Assembly: GCA_033720695.1 (NCBI GenBank)
Contig: JAWWCA010000010.1
Span: forward strand, 1 to 29,734
DNA: 29,734 nt
Direction of reading: 5' to 3'
Source: DATGQT01 sp033720695
GTDB taxonomy: Bacteria; Bacteroidota; Rhodothermia; Rhodothermales; Rubricoccaceae
How positions within the stretch are numbered: position 1 is the first letter of the stretch; every line of letters starts with the position of its first letter. Of this stretch, positions 22,632 to 29,734 are shown piece after piece. Below the pieces are notes generated by a model. It worked only from the letters and a program-made list of their open reading frames with translations, was not told where the DNA came from and made no database searches. A program made the translations under genes and the position numbers.

Positions 22632-22962
22632 GGGGCTCGGGCGTCGGCTCGCCCGCTCGACGGTCCACGTCCGTGAACCAGCGCGGCGGGTCGTGGCCGT
22701 GGCCGCCCCACGGGTGGCACCGGAGCACGCGCCACACCGCCAGCACGGTCCCCCGGACGGCCCCGTACGTCTGCAGCGCTTGCACGGCGTACTGCGAGCA
22801 CGTCGGGGAGTACCGGCACGAGGCGGGCAGCGCGGGCGAGAGCACGAGCTGGTAGAGCCGGACGAGGCCGACGAGCGCGAGGCGCGGGAGCCGCCATACG
22901 AACCGCCCCGCGGCGCGGAGGCCGTCGAGGAGAGGGGCGGACGAGGGCGGCGGGCGCGACAT
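22606..22962 (-). CDS. yidD: Membrane protein insertion efficiency factor YidD
   Basis: This 118-residue YidD protein assists the YidC/Sec insertion pathway at the inner face of the cytoplasmic membrane. An amphipathic N-terminal helix (FVWRLPRLALVGLVRLYQLV) is followed by the family signature LSPALPASCRYSPTCSQYA with its cysteines, and then VWRVLRCHPWGGHGHDPP. The C-terminal tail is long and proline-rich. ATG 22962 is the best start; the longer frame reaches into the NTF2-like gene. YidD usually sits beside rnpA, rpmH and yidC; here it is instead the last gene of the envelope operon, 26 nt after the NTF2-like gene. The final 26 nt overlap the end of topoisomerase IB on the other strand. Confidence 0.92.
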   Translation of the reverse strand: MSRPPPSSAPLLDGLRAAGRFVWRLPRLALVGLVRLYQLVLSPALPASCRYSPTCSQYAVQALQTYGAVRGTVLAVWRVLRCHPWGGHGHDPPRWFTDVDRRAGEPTPEPPSPAPGAG

Positions 22963-22988
22963 GCGGCGTTGTACGTCGGCGGGGGCCG

Positions 22989-23441
22989 CTAAGGATTCCA
23001 GCGCTCGCCGCGGTAGAACGTCTTGTTGATGATCTTCCACTCGCCGCCCTCGCGGACGAGCGTCATGTAGTCGGTGAACGTGGCGTTCGGGTAGTCGAGC
23101 TCGACCCGGGCGACGGCCACGTCGCCCGTGACGTCGAGGCTCGCGATGCGGCGGTGCCGCTGGTCCTCGTCGGGCGGGGGCTGGCCGGAGAACCGGGCGG
23201 CGAAGTCCTCGGCCGAGAGCTGCTGCACGGCGCCGTCGGCGATCCAGAAGAGCTGGGCGGCGGGGTGGAAGGCCCGCCGCATGGCGTCGCCGTCGCCGGT
23301 GGCGTGGCCCTGCAGGTAGTCGTGGAGGGGCACGAGGACGGGGTCGAGCGAGGGGGCCTCCTGGGCGCGCGCCGGGAGGGCGAGGAGGGCGAGAACCCCG
23401 AGGAGGAGCGCGCGGCGGAAGCGGACAGAGACGAGAGGCAT
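22989..23441 (-). CDS. Secreted NTF2-like (putative lumazine-binding family) protein
   Basis: This 150-residue protein has a signal peptide (LLLGVLALLALPARAQ) and a single NTF2-like cone domain. Features are DPVLVPLHDYLQGHATGDGDAMRRAFHP (the first helices), AQLFWIADGAVQQLSAEDFAARF, then VAVARVELDYPNATFTDYMTLVREGGEWKIINKTFYR. This is the pattern of the putative lumazine-binding (Lumazine_bd_2/DUF4440-like) group. Such domains bind small ligands or serve as steroid isomerase-like scaffolds; there is no evidence for catalysis here. The signal peptide places it in the periplasm or envelope. It follows the MMPL transporter gene by 30 nt and precedes yidD by 26 nt, so it may act as a periplasmic accessory factor of the transporter. 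Confidence 0.85.
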   Translation of the reverse strand: MPLVSVRFRRALLLGVLALLALPARAQEAPSLDPVLVPLHDYLQGHATGDGDAMRRAFHPAAQLFWIADGAVQQLSAEDFAARFSGQPPPDEDQRHRRIASLDVTGDVAVARVELDYPNATFTDYMTLVREGGEWKIINKTFYRGERWNP

Positions 23442-23471
23442 GGGGGGAGGGGGTGGGGACGAAACGCGGCT

Positions 23472-25805
23472 CTACGGGGCGGCCGCCGCCGTCGTTTCGG
23501 AGGCTCGTGCGGCCGCGAGCTTCGGCTTTAGGAGGTGGAGGAGGGCCGGGAGCAGGAAGAGGTCGGCGAGGAGGGCGAAGACGACAGTGACGGAGACGAG
23601 GCCGCCGAGGTAGGTCGTGCTCTCGAACCGGCTCGTCAGGAGGGCCCCGTAGCCGCCGATGAGGACGAGCGAGGTGAGGACGAGGGCCTTGCCCGTGCCG
23701 AGGAGCGTAGCGCGGATCGCCTCGCGCAGCGGCCGGCCGGCGCCGAGCTCCTGCTTCAGCCGGGCCAGGACGTGGATGGTGTCGTCCACGGCGATGCCGA
23801 ACGAGATCGAGAAGATCACGGCCGTGGCGGGGTTGACGTCGATGCCGGCGAAGCCCATCAGCCCGGCCACGGCCACGAGCGGGATCACGTTCGGGACGAG
23901 CGAGATGAGGACGAGCTTGGCGTTCCGGAACAGCCCGGCCATCAGGAGCGAGATGAACCCGAACGCGAGGGCGATCGAGAAGAGGAGGCTAGAGACGAGG
24001 TAGTCGGAGAGCTGGGCGGCGAGGACGACGGTGCCCGTCGAGCTCGCGGTGAGGCCGCCGTCGAGGGTGCGGCCGAGGAAGGCGTCGAGGTCGGCGCGGA
24101 ACGCCTTCATGCGGGCCGAGCCGATGTCGTTCATGAGCGCGGCCACGCGCGCCTCGCCGTAGTCGAAGTCCACGAACCGCTGGAGCAGGTCGGGGTCGGT
24201 GATCTCAAGGAGGAAGAGCTGCTGCGCGGCGAGGGCGGCGTCCTCGGGCAGGCGGTAGTAGGCGAGGGAGTCGCCGTGGAGCGCCTGGTTGAGCTCTTTG
24301 AGGAGGTCGGGCACGGCGACGACGCGGCGGACCTCGGGTCGTGCCTCCAGCCAGTCGGCCACGGCCTCGGCCTGGCGCAGCGCCGCCGGGTCCTTGAAGG
24401 CCCCCTCCTCGCCGCGGAGGAGCACCTCGAACTGCCACGGGGTCGTGAGCCGCTGCTCGAACCAGACGAGGTCCTGGTACACCTGCGTCCGCGGCCCCAT
24501 GTCGTCGTTGATGTAGGTGTTGATGTGGAGCCGGGTCGCGCCCAGGAGGCCGAGGGCGACGAGGCCGGCGGTGACGACGACGATGGGGAGGGCGCGGCGC
24601 TCGGTGAAGCCGTCGACCCAGGCGAGGAGGCCGTCGAGCCGGCCGCGGCCGAGCCGCTGCACGTGGGGCTGCTTCGGGGCGGGGGCCCACAGCAGCACGA
24701 CCGTCACGAGGACGAGCGAGATCACGAACGTGAGGAGCACGCCCGCCGCCGTGAACAGCCCGAACCGCTGCATCGGGACGACGCGGCTCGTCATCAGCGT
24801 CCCGAACCCGATCGCGGTCGTGACGCTCGTGAGGAACGTCGCCGCGCCGAGGCGGACCACCATCTGCCGGATCGCCTCGCGCTTCGTCATCCCCCCGCCG
24901 AGGCCGTTGTAGTACTTCACCAGGAGGTGCATCGCGTCGGCCACGCCCACCACCAGGATGATGGCGGCGACCGTGCTCGTGAGCACGTCGATGGGGGCCG
25001 CGAACAGCGTCATCGTCGCGATCGTGGCGAGGACGCCGAAGTAGACCGTCACGAGCGGGAGCACCACGCCGCGCACGTTCCGGAACAGCCAGAGCAGGAC
25101 GAGCAGGATCACCAGCGACGAGAGCGCGACGTACTTCACGGTCTCGACCTGGAGCAGCTCGACGTAGGTGTTCCGGAGGTAGGGGAAGCCGGAGAACCGG
25201 AAGTCGTACCGGCCGTCCAGCGGCGCCAGCACCCCTTCGACGGCGTCGATCACCTCGGCGCGGCCCTCGTAGTTGTTGAGCGTGGGGTCGAGGCGGAGGA
25301 AGAGGGCCGCCGCGTCGCCGGCCGCGTTGACGACGTAGCCGACGGCGGCGGAGTCGGCCAGGAGGGCGCGCCGGAGGGCCGCGAGGGCGGCGGGGTCCGT
25401 GGGGATCGTGTCGCCGACGTAGGGCTCGACGGAGAGACCCTCGGGCGAGCCCCGGAGGCCGGCCACGTTGACGGGGCTCGCCACCTCCTCGACGCCGTCG
25501 AGGGCGCCGAGCTCGTCGGTCAAGCGGCGGAGGTTGCGGAGCGTCTCAGGCGCGAAGACGTCGCCGGCCTCGAAGCCGATGACGATGTAGGCGTCGTCGG
25601 GCTCGTAGCGCTCGGCGAAGTCGTTCCAGGCCAGGATGGCGGGGTCGTCGGCCGGGAGGAAGTTCTCGAGGCTGTAGTCGAAGCGGACGCCCCGCTGGAG
25701 GAGCAGCGCGGCGCAGGCGAGGAGGAACACCGCGAGGACGCCGGCCCAGAGGCGGGGCCGGCGGAGCAGGCTGTCGGCGACGCGGTGGATGAGGCGATGG
25801 GCCAT
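23472..25805 (-). CDS. MMPL/RND family inner-membrane transporter
   Basis: This 777-residue transporter of the RND superfamily (MMPL/SSD branch) is expected to move lipids or hydrophobic molecules using the proton-motive force. The layout is two-fold symmetric. One membrane helix lies near residue 20-37, then a periplasmic domain (LENFLPADDPAILAWNDFAE, the usual MMPL start), then five helices around 215-365. A helix near 405 starts the second half, followed by a second periplasmic domain and five helices from about 600. Conserved acidic helix motifs appear as GVADAMHLLVKYY (about residue 285) and FGIAVDDTIHVLARLKQEL (about 668). I chose ATG 25805; a farther start at 25868 is possible. It lies 127 nt after the SH3-domain gene, a gap with a small GC hairpin at 25832-25847, so an internal promoter or processing site is possible. 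Confidence 0.93.
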   Translation of the reverse strand: MAHRLIHRVADSLLRRPRLWAGVLAVFLLACAALLLQRGVRFDYSLENFLPADDPAILAWNDFAERYEPDDAYIVIGFEAGDVFAPETLRNLRRLTDELGALDGVEEVASPVNVAGLRGSPEGLSVEPYVGDTIPTDPAALAALRRALLADSAAVGYVVNAAGDAAALFLRLDPTLNNYEGRAEVIDAVEGVLAPLDGRYDFRFSGFPYLRNTYVELLQVETVKYVALSSLVILLVLLWLFRNVRGVVLPLVTVYFGVLATIATMTLFAAPIDVLTSTVAAIILVVGVADAMHLLVKYYNGLGGGMTKREAIRQMVVRLGAATFLTSVTTAIGFGTLMTSRVVPMQRFGLFTAAGVLLTFVISLVLVTVVLLWAPAPKQPHVQRLGRGRLDGLLAWVDGFTERRALPIVVVTAGLVALGLLGATRLHINTYINDDMGPRTQVYQDLVWFEQRLTTPWQFEVLLRGEEGAFKDPAALRQAEAVADWLEARPEVRRVVAVPDLLKELNQALHGDSLAYYRLPEDAALAAQQLFLLEITDPDLLQRFVDFDYGEARVAALMNDIGSARMKAFRADLDAFLGRTLDGGLTASSTGTVVLAAQLSDYLVSSLLFSIALAFGFISLLMAGLFRNAKLVLISLVPNVIPLVAVAGLMGFAGIDVNPATAVIFSISFGIAVDDTIHVLARLKQELGAGRPLREAIRATLLGTGKALVLTSLVLIGGYGALLTSRFESTTYLGGLVSVTVVFALLADLFLLPALLHLLKPKLAAARASETTAAAAP

Positions 25806-25932
25806 CGGAGCGGCAGAGCGGGACCGAGAGACGCCCGCCGCCGGGCGCTGTTCTTCGGTCGGGCGCACCCAGGGCGTCTTCCCGCCGTCGGGGGCCCGGT
25901 TTCACCCGTTCTCCGTCCGGGCCGCGGGGGCC

Positions 25933-26586
25933 TCAGTCGCCGGCGACGAAGAAGACGATCTGCCAGCGCCCGTCGCGTCGTTCGAAGCCGGCGCGGAAGT
26001 CGACGGGGCTCCAGAGGTACTCGCCTGCCACGTAGCCCTCGCGCCCGTCGTCGAGGCGGACGCGGTGCCAGAGCCGCGCCGCCGGGTCCTCGCTGTAGCC
26101 CCACTCCACGACGGGCACGACGACGTACGTCAGCGTGCCGATGGCCTCGGAGGCGGTCGACGGACCGGCCCGCACCACCACGTTCTCGCCCACGATCGTG
26201 CCGTGCGTGAAGGCGTCGAGGTGCTCCGGCGGGCCGTCGTAGGTGTAGGGCGCCGTCAGCACGCCCTCGCGGCTGCGGATGCTCCCCATCCCGACGACGC
26301 GCGCGAGGGTGGGCCAGAGGCGGTGCCCGTCGTAGCGGGGCCCGCTGAGCCAGACGGAGCGGACGCCCTCGGGGCCGGGCGGCGCGTCCCCGAAGGAGAG
26401 GCGGGCGTCCGCGGCAAACGCCGAGAGGACGGCCGCGGTGTCGCGGGCGGCGAGGGCTTCGAGCAAGCGCCCGCGGAATGTGACGAACGAGGGGTCGTCG
26501 GCGCCGTCGTCGCGCGGGACGACGGGGGCCACCTGTGCAGCGGCCGGCACGGCGAGGAGGAGGGCGGCGAAGAAGAGGAGGCGCAT
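25933..26586 (-). CDS. Secreted bacterial SH3 domain protein
   Basis: This 217-residue protein begins with a signal peptide (residues 1-18, FFAALLLAVPAAAQ). The first half is a helical/mixed domain (FVTFRGRLLEALAARDTAAVLSAFA, DARLSFGDAPPGPEGVRSVW) resembling small periplasmic domains that count on ligand or cargo binding. The second half is a bacterial SH3 (SH3b) module: TIVGENVVVRAGPSTASEAIGTLTY, then WHRVRLDDGREGYVAGEYLW. SH3b domains often bind peptidoglycan peptides. The last strand (ERRDGRWQIVFFVAG) closes an additional sheet. The start is ATG 26586, 24 nt after the stop of the beta-barrel gene and 27 nt after a TAGCTTC element. It probably ties the envelope transporter to the cell wall, but this is inference. 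Confidence 0.82.
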   Translation of the reverse strand: MRLLFFAALLLAVPAAAQVAPVVPRDDGADDPSFVTFRGRLLEALAARDTAAVLSAFAADARLSFGDAPPGPEGVRSVWLSGPRYDGHRLWPTLARVVGMGSIRSREGVLTAPYTYDGPPEHLDAFTHGTIVGENVVVRAGPSTASEAIGTLTYVVVPVVEWGYSEDPAARLWHRVRLDDGREGYVAGEYLWSPVDFRAGFERRDGRWQIVFFVAGD

Positions 26587-26610
26587 GGGGGCGTCAACGC
26601 GGGCGTGAGC

Positions 26611-28002
26611 TCAGAAGCTATACCTCAACCGAGCATAGACGAGGTCGTTGGCGTCGTAGAGCGCGAAGAGGCTGTTCGGAGACGCCGACAGGCCGGGGAC
26701 GAGGGGCTCGGCCGCCTCTCCCAACCCCTCGAACACCTGGGCCCCGACCTCCAGATTCAGGGCGTCCCGGAGGGCGTAGGTCAGGCTCGGGCTCGCCCAC
26801 AGCCCCTCGCCGAGGGTCCAGAACAGGAGCGCCCGCGCCGTCAGCGTCTCCCGCCGGAACGAGCGGGTCCACACGCCGACGAGCGACGGCTGGAACGCCT
26901 CCGCCGCAACCTGCTCGTCGGCGTCGAGCACCCAGCGGCCGAGGGCGGTCAGCCGCACGAGGTGGCCCGAGAAGAGGCGCTCGGCCGTCACGGCGGCTTG
27001 CACCTGCGGCCGCTCCAGCACGAACCCGCGCTCGACCGACGCTTCGAGCGCGGGGTCGAGGAGGTCGAGCGGGGAGTCCGGCAGGTGCTCGGGGACGAGC
27101 GTGGCGGTCTCGTAGGCGGCCTCGCCGCGGAGGACGAACGGATCGAGCGCGGCCGTCTCGACCGTGGCGCCGACGGCGACGCGGCGCCGGTACGTGGGGG
27201 TGACCTCGATGCGCAGCCCCTCCAGGAGGGAGAGCGTGGGGCGGACCGCAAAGCCTGGCACCCGGCCCGTCCCGGTGTGGGCGAGGAGGGCGAGATCGGT
27301 GAGGGGGAGGCCGCTCCACGTCAGCCGCACCGCGCCCTCGCTGGACGCGAGGCGGGCGTCGGGCCGGTCGTGCGGCGTTCGGACGACCGGGATGGGCGGA
27401 CCCTGGAGGGGGACGAGGGAGGTGGGGGCGGGGTCCCAGGGCGAGCCGGCGGCGGGGAGCCGGCTGGTCGGGCTGACGGGGACCCAGACGGCCTCGACGA
27501 CGACGTCCCCGAGGTAGGCGGCGGCCTGGGCCGCGGTGACGGCGAGGCGCAGGCGCTCCTGCGGCTGGGCGAGGAACTCCGTGAGGTCGAGCGGCGCGAG
27601 GAGGTCGGTGATGAAGGCGCCGTCGGTCTCGCCCCAGACGAGGATCTGGTGCCCGGCCCGGAGGTCCACGCGCCCGCCGACGAGGCCGTACACGTCGAGC
27701 GTCGCCTCCCGGAGCACGACGTCGAGCGAGTCGGCGAGGAGGTCGTAGGTGACCTCGTTGCGGATGGCGAGGGCGCCGCGGTCGAAGGGCGCCGTCACGT
27801 CGAGGCGGGCCCGGGTGCGCCCGGCGAGCACGGCGCCGTCGCCTCCCGCCTGGACGGCGACGTAGGGCTCGGCGTAGCCGGTGAGCGCAGGCTGCGCCGA
27901 CGCGGCGGGAGGGAGCAGGCCGAGGAGGCCGGCGAGGAGGGCCGATGCCAAGCGCGGCCGGCCCCCCGCTCGTCCGTCCGTGCCTGCGGCCTTCTCCCTC
28001 AC
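26611..28002 (-). CDS. Outer-membrane beta-barrel protein (DUF1302-like)
   Basis: This 463-residue protein has a signal peptide (ALLAGLLGLLPPAASAQ) and a chain of alternating amphipathic strands ending YARLRYSF. The C-terminal aromatic residue is the mark of an outer-membrane barrel. The segment RAGHQILVWGETDGAFITDL followed by LAPLDLTEFLAQ is the conserved early block of DUF1302-like porins. The start is GTG 28002, which overlaps the TGA of the LolA-fold gene as GTGA; the long frame farther upstream is a shadow. The N-terminal stretch before the hydrophobic leader (REKAAGTDGRAGGRPR) is long and basic. Position between a LolA-fold carrier and an MMPL pump suggests it is the outer-membrane element of one transport route. 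Substrate unknown. Confidence 0.87.
   Translation of the reverse strand: MREKAAGTDGRAGGRPRLASALLAGLLGLLPPAASAQPALTGYAEPYVAVQAGGDGAVLAGRTRARLDVTAPFDRGALAIRNEVTYDLLADSLDVVLREATLDVYGLVGGRVDLRAGHQILVWGETDGAFITDLLAPLDLTEFLAQPQERLRLAVTAAQAAAYLGDVVVEAVWVPVSPTSRLPAAGSPWDPAPTSLVPLQGPPIPVVRTPHDRPDARLASSEGAVRLTWSGLPLTDLALLAHTGTGRVPGFAVRPTLSLLEGLRIEVTPTYRRRVAVGATVETAALDPFVLRGEAAYETATLVPEHLPDSPLDLLDPALEASVERGFVLERPQVQAAVTAERLFSGHLVRLTALGRWVLDADEQVAAEAFQPSLVGVWTRSFRRETLTARALLFWTLGEGLWASPSLTYALRDALNLEVGAQVFEGLGEAAEPLVPGLSASPNSLFALYDANDLVYARLRYSF
26614..26620 (-). promoter_or_regulatory. TAGCTTC element upstream of the SH3-domain gene
   Basis: The minus strand reads TAGCTTC inside the last codons of the beta-barrel gene (Ser-Phe-stop), 27 nt before ATG 26586. 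Because the bases also encode protein, coincidence is possible; listed because the spacing equals that of the other sites. Confidence 0.25.
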
Positions 28003-28766
28003 AGGCCCGCCGCGCCGCGCTGGAGCTGCCGCTCCGTGAAGAGGTCGTCGCGGAGGAGGGCGTCGCTGTCGCGGTCGACGAACGTGAGGACCGTGCGGCG
28101 CCCCTCCTCGAGGTCTTCCATGACGAGGCGCCCGGGCTGCCACGTGCCGGGCACGACCTCGGAGAAGTCGCTGGCCCGGAGCCGCTTCACCATGCGCCCC
28201 CCCTCGTCGAAGTAGTCGGCGCGGAGGATGGTGTAGCGCTCGCGGTCGATGCCGAGGAGGATGCGGCCGTAGGCCGACTCGACGCCCGGCTTCGGCACGG
28301 CCTCGAGGATGAAGGCGTCGTCGGTGGTCGAGGCCATGCGCGAGGTGTAGTCGTCGGGGTCGCGCGTCGAGAGGTCCTCGTAGGTGAAGTCGCTCCCCGC
28401 GAAGCGCTCCTGCCGGCCGGCCCCCGCGATGCGCTGGACGCGGCGCATGGCCGGGAGGTAGAGCTGCTGCTCGTCGCCGCGGTCGGTCTCGACGGTGAGG
28501 AGGCCGGTGCCGCGGATGTCGGCGGGGGCAGTGAAGACGACGAGGGCGCGCCCGCGGTCGTCGTCGCCCTGCTTCGAGAGCAGGAGCATCTCCCGGGTCC
28601 GCGTCCGCCCGCGCTCGTCTTCGATCTCCATGCGGACCTCGGCCCGCTGCTGCTCGACGGCCCGCTGGCGACGGTCCACCTCTCGGAACACCTCGTCGGC
28701 CGACTGGGCCGCGGCGGGGACGGTGAGGGCAAGGACGAGGGCGAGGGGGGACAGACGGAGGGCCAT
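27999..28766 (-). CDS. Outer membrane lipoprotein-sorting protein (LolA fold)
   Basis: This 255-residue periplasmic protein has a signal peptide (LALVLALTVPAAAQ) and the LolA-like fold of the 'outer membrane lipoprotein-sorting' family. It has an initial helix with EVFREVDRRQRAVEQQ, then FTAPADIRGTGLLTVETD, QLYLPAMRRVQRIAG, FAGSDFTYEDLSTRD, and final strands YTILRADYFDEGGRMVKRL and PGRLVMEDLEEGRRTVLTF. Members are often encoded beside MMPL transporters and act as soluble lipid carriers, unlike true LolA, which serves LolCDE. It is the first gene of the envelope operon; its stop overlaps the barrel gene start. A TACAGGG sequence lies 23 nt upstream of its ATG at 28766, and a pyrimidine-rich leader precedes the start. 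Confidence 0.9.
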   Translation of the reverse strand: MALRLSPLALVLALTVPAAAQSADEVFREVDRRQRAVEQQRAEVRMEIEDERGRTRTREMLLLSKQGDDDRGRALVVFTAPADIRGTGLLTVETDRGDEQQLYLPAMRRVQRIAGAGRQERFAGSDFTYEDLSTRDPDDYTSRMASTTDDAFILEAVPKPGVESAYGRILLGIDRERYTILRADYFDEGGRMVKRLRASDFSEVVPGTWQPGRLVMEDLEEGRRTVLTFVDRDSDALLRDDLFTERQLQRGAAGL

Positions 28767-29151
28767 GGGGGCAGAGGAGAACGAGGACCCCCTGTACCCC
28801 GGGACCGCTCCAAGGATTCCTCCCGCGGCGCCGCGCCAGCGACTGGCCGGGACGCCCGGAAGCCACGACGCGACGAGCCACGGAGAGGGCGAGGGGAGAG
28901 AGAAGACGGGTATGGAAAAAAACCATCCGGGTGCGCTTTATCGAACCCCCCGTCCCCGCGATATTAGGCCGTCGAAAGGGCCGATGCTCGGCGCGTCCTG
29001 CGGCGACGGAGAGGCGAGAACAGGCGGGAGGAGGTCGTCGTCGGCCGCGGGGCGGCCCGAGCCCGCGCATACTGAACCAGGGTCCAAGCCGTTTAGGCAC
29101 GGGCGCTTCGCCCCCGGTCCCCACCGCTGAATCCACGTCCCCCACGCCCGT
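28767..29151. other. Divergent intergenic region without a gene
   Basis: These 385 bases lie between the divergent LolA-fold and caspase-family genes, and I see no credible coding sequence. The region holds an A7 run flanked by ATGG and CCAT (28912-28926) and an AT-rich GATATTAG (28960-28967), the only clearly AT-rich spots nearby. TTTATC at 28938-28943 followed by GATATT at 28960 could be a poor plus-strand -35/-10 pair with a 16-nt spacer. A small hairpin (GGGCG-CTT-CGCCC, 29101-29113) precedes the caspase gene. TACAGGG at 28790-28796 on the minus strand may serve the LolA-fold gene. All regulatory readings are tentative. Confidence 0.5.
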
Positions 29152-29734
29152 ATGCTCGGCGCCCTGGCTGCTCTTCGACGTCTCCGACGGGTCTCTCTCG
29201 CCACGCTCGTCCTCGCCGGCCCGGCGGTGGTGGCGCAGGAAGGCGCGCCGGCCCGGCGAGCGCTCGTCGTGGCCGTGGCGGACTACCCCCAGCCGCTCAT
29301 CCCTGGTCGCCGGGCCTACAGCCGCCTCGCCGGGCCCCGCAACGATGCCGACTCCCTCGTCGCCCCGGCCCTCCGGCGGCAGGGCTTCGAGGTCGAGACG
29401 CTCTACGACGACGAGGCGACGCGGGAGGGGATGCTCGCCGCCCTCGACCGCCTCGCGGCCTCGGCCCGGCCCGGCGACCTCGTCTTCATCCACTACTCCG
29501 GCCATGGGCACCAAGTCACCGACGCCTCCGGCGACGAGCCGGACGGCTACGACGAGGTGCTCGTCCCCTACGGCGCGCCGCTCGACCCCGAGGGCGACTA
29601 CGCCGGCGAGCAGCACCTCACCGACGACGAGCTCGGCGCCGTCGTGGCCGATCTCCGACGGCGGGTCTACCCCGGCGGCGAGGTCGTCGTCACCTTCGAC
29701 GCGTGCCACTCCGGTTCGGCCACGCGCGGCGAGA
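29152..29734 (+). CDS. Caspase-family (peptidase C14) secreted protein, 3' end outside window
   Basis: The frame runs from ATG 29152 to the end of the window (194 complete codons) and is truncated by it. A probable signal peptide covers residues 1-29 (basic start, then VSLATLVLAGPAVVAQ). The caspase p20 fold follows: RRALVVAVADYPQPL, RLAGPRNDADSLVAPALRRQGFEVETLYD, then the catalytic His118 in IHYSGHGHQV and the catalytic Cys185 in VVTFDACHSG. Both dyad residues are present, so this should be an active-type metacaspase/C14 protease rather than a pseudo-enzyme. The acidic DGYDEVLVPYGA segment between them is typical of bacterial metacaspases. The C-terminal part, which would show any further domain or T9SS signal, is missing. 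The start has a C-rich leader like other genes here. Confidence 0.9.
   Translation, partial: MLGALAALRRLRRVSLATLVLAGPAVVAQEGAPARRALVVAVADYPQPLIPGRRAYSRLAGPRNDADSLVAPALRRQGFEVETLYDDEATREGMLAALDRLAASARPGDLVFIHYSGHGHQVTDASGDEPDGYDEVLVPYGAPLDPEGDYAGEQHLTDDELGAVVADLRRRVYPGGEVVVTFDACHSGSATRGE

Noticed and set aside
25832..25847. GC hairpin (CGCCCG/CGGGCG) between the SH3-domain and MMPL genes as a terminator
   Set aside because: The stem is only 6 bp with no T tract on the minus strand; the two genes may still be cotranscribed.
23535..26210. Plus-strand open frame of 891 codons opposite the MMPL transporter
   Set aside because: Highly charged, repetitive composition produced by the complement of membrane-protein codons; no domain recognised.
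28938..29204. Small minus-strand open frame (88 codons) in the intergenic region before the caspase gene
   Set aside because: Arg-rich with no signal or motif and overlaps the start of the caspase gene; not credible.

Overview
The window is very GC-rich and gene-dense, with short intergenic gaps. It carries no rRNA or tRNA that I can see and no insertion sequence, prophage or CRISPR array. The markers point to the Rhodothermota/Bacteroidota side of the tree, probably a marine Rhodothermales of the Rubricoccaceae type (Rubrivirga or Rubricoccus). These markers are several secreted proteins with C-terminal type IX secretion (T9SS) sorting domains, a DUF4837 lipoprotein, a bacterial topoisomerase IB, and start codons without Shine-Dalgarno sequences. 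The genus-level guess is inference.

Layout. (1) 1-6905: the 3' end of a T9SS cargo gene (+) converges on a minus-strand tandem array of four secreted LVIVD-repeat 'choice-of-anchor B' paralogs (6905 down to 448), with a strong hairpin between the third and fourth genes. (2) 7011-9372: a minus-strand unit of a DUF4837 lipoprotein, a stand-alone AtuA C-terminal-like domain, a small lipoprotein and a single-domain asparaginase, ending in a likely intrinsic terminator. (3) 9487-12805: a ferritin-like hypothetical gene, then trpS, trpG, a TrpF homologue whose usual catalytic Cys is Ser, and a GNAT acetyltransferase. (4) 12864-16723: two tandem YcbB-like L,D-transpeptidases and a small membrane protein, ending in a terminator. 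(5) 16911-17780 (+): an unnamed protein with a papain-like Cys/His/Asp pattern, whose stop overlaps that of a convergent TerC-family gene. (6) 18931-21461 (-): sufE, cysS and an HhH-GPD-family gene. (7) 21606-22631 (+): topoisomerase IB, converging on yidD. (8) 22606-28766 (-): a compact envelope operon with a LolA-fold protein, an outer-membrane beta-barrel, an SH3-domain protein, an MMPL/RND transporter, an NTF2-like protein and yidD. (9) 28767-29151: an intergenic region without a gene, then the 5' part of a secreted caspase-family peptidase running off the end.

Functionally the window is housekeeping mixed with cell-envelope biology: tryptophan and cysteine charging, Fe-S assembly, peptidoglycan cross-linking, outer-membrane transport and T9SS cargo. 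The most interesting items are the papain-like protein, the envelope transport operon, the Cys-to-Ser TrpF homologue, the four-gene cargo array, a recurring TAGCTTC element 22-27 nt before three start codons, and the pyrimidine-rich leaders that replace Shine-Dalgarno sequences.
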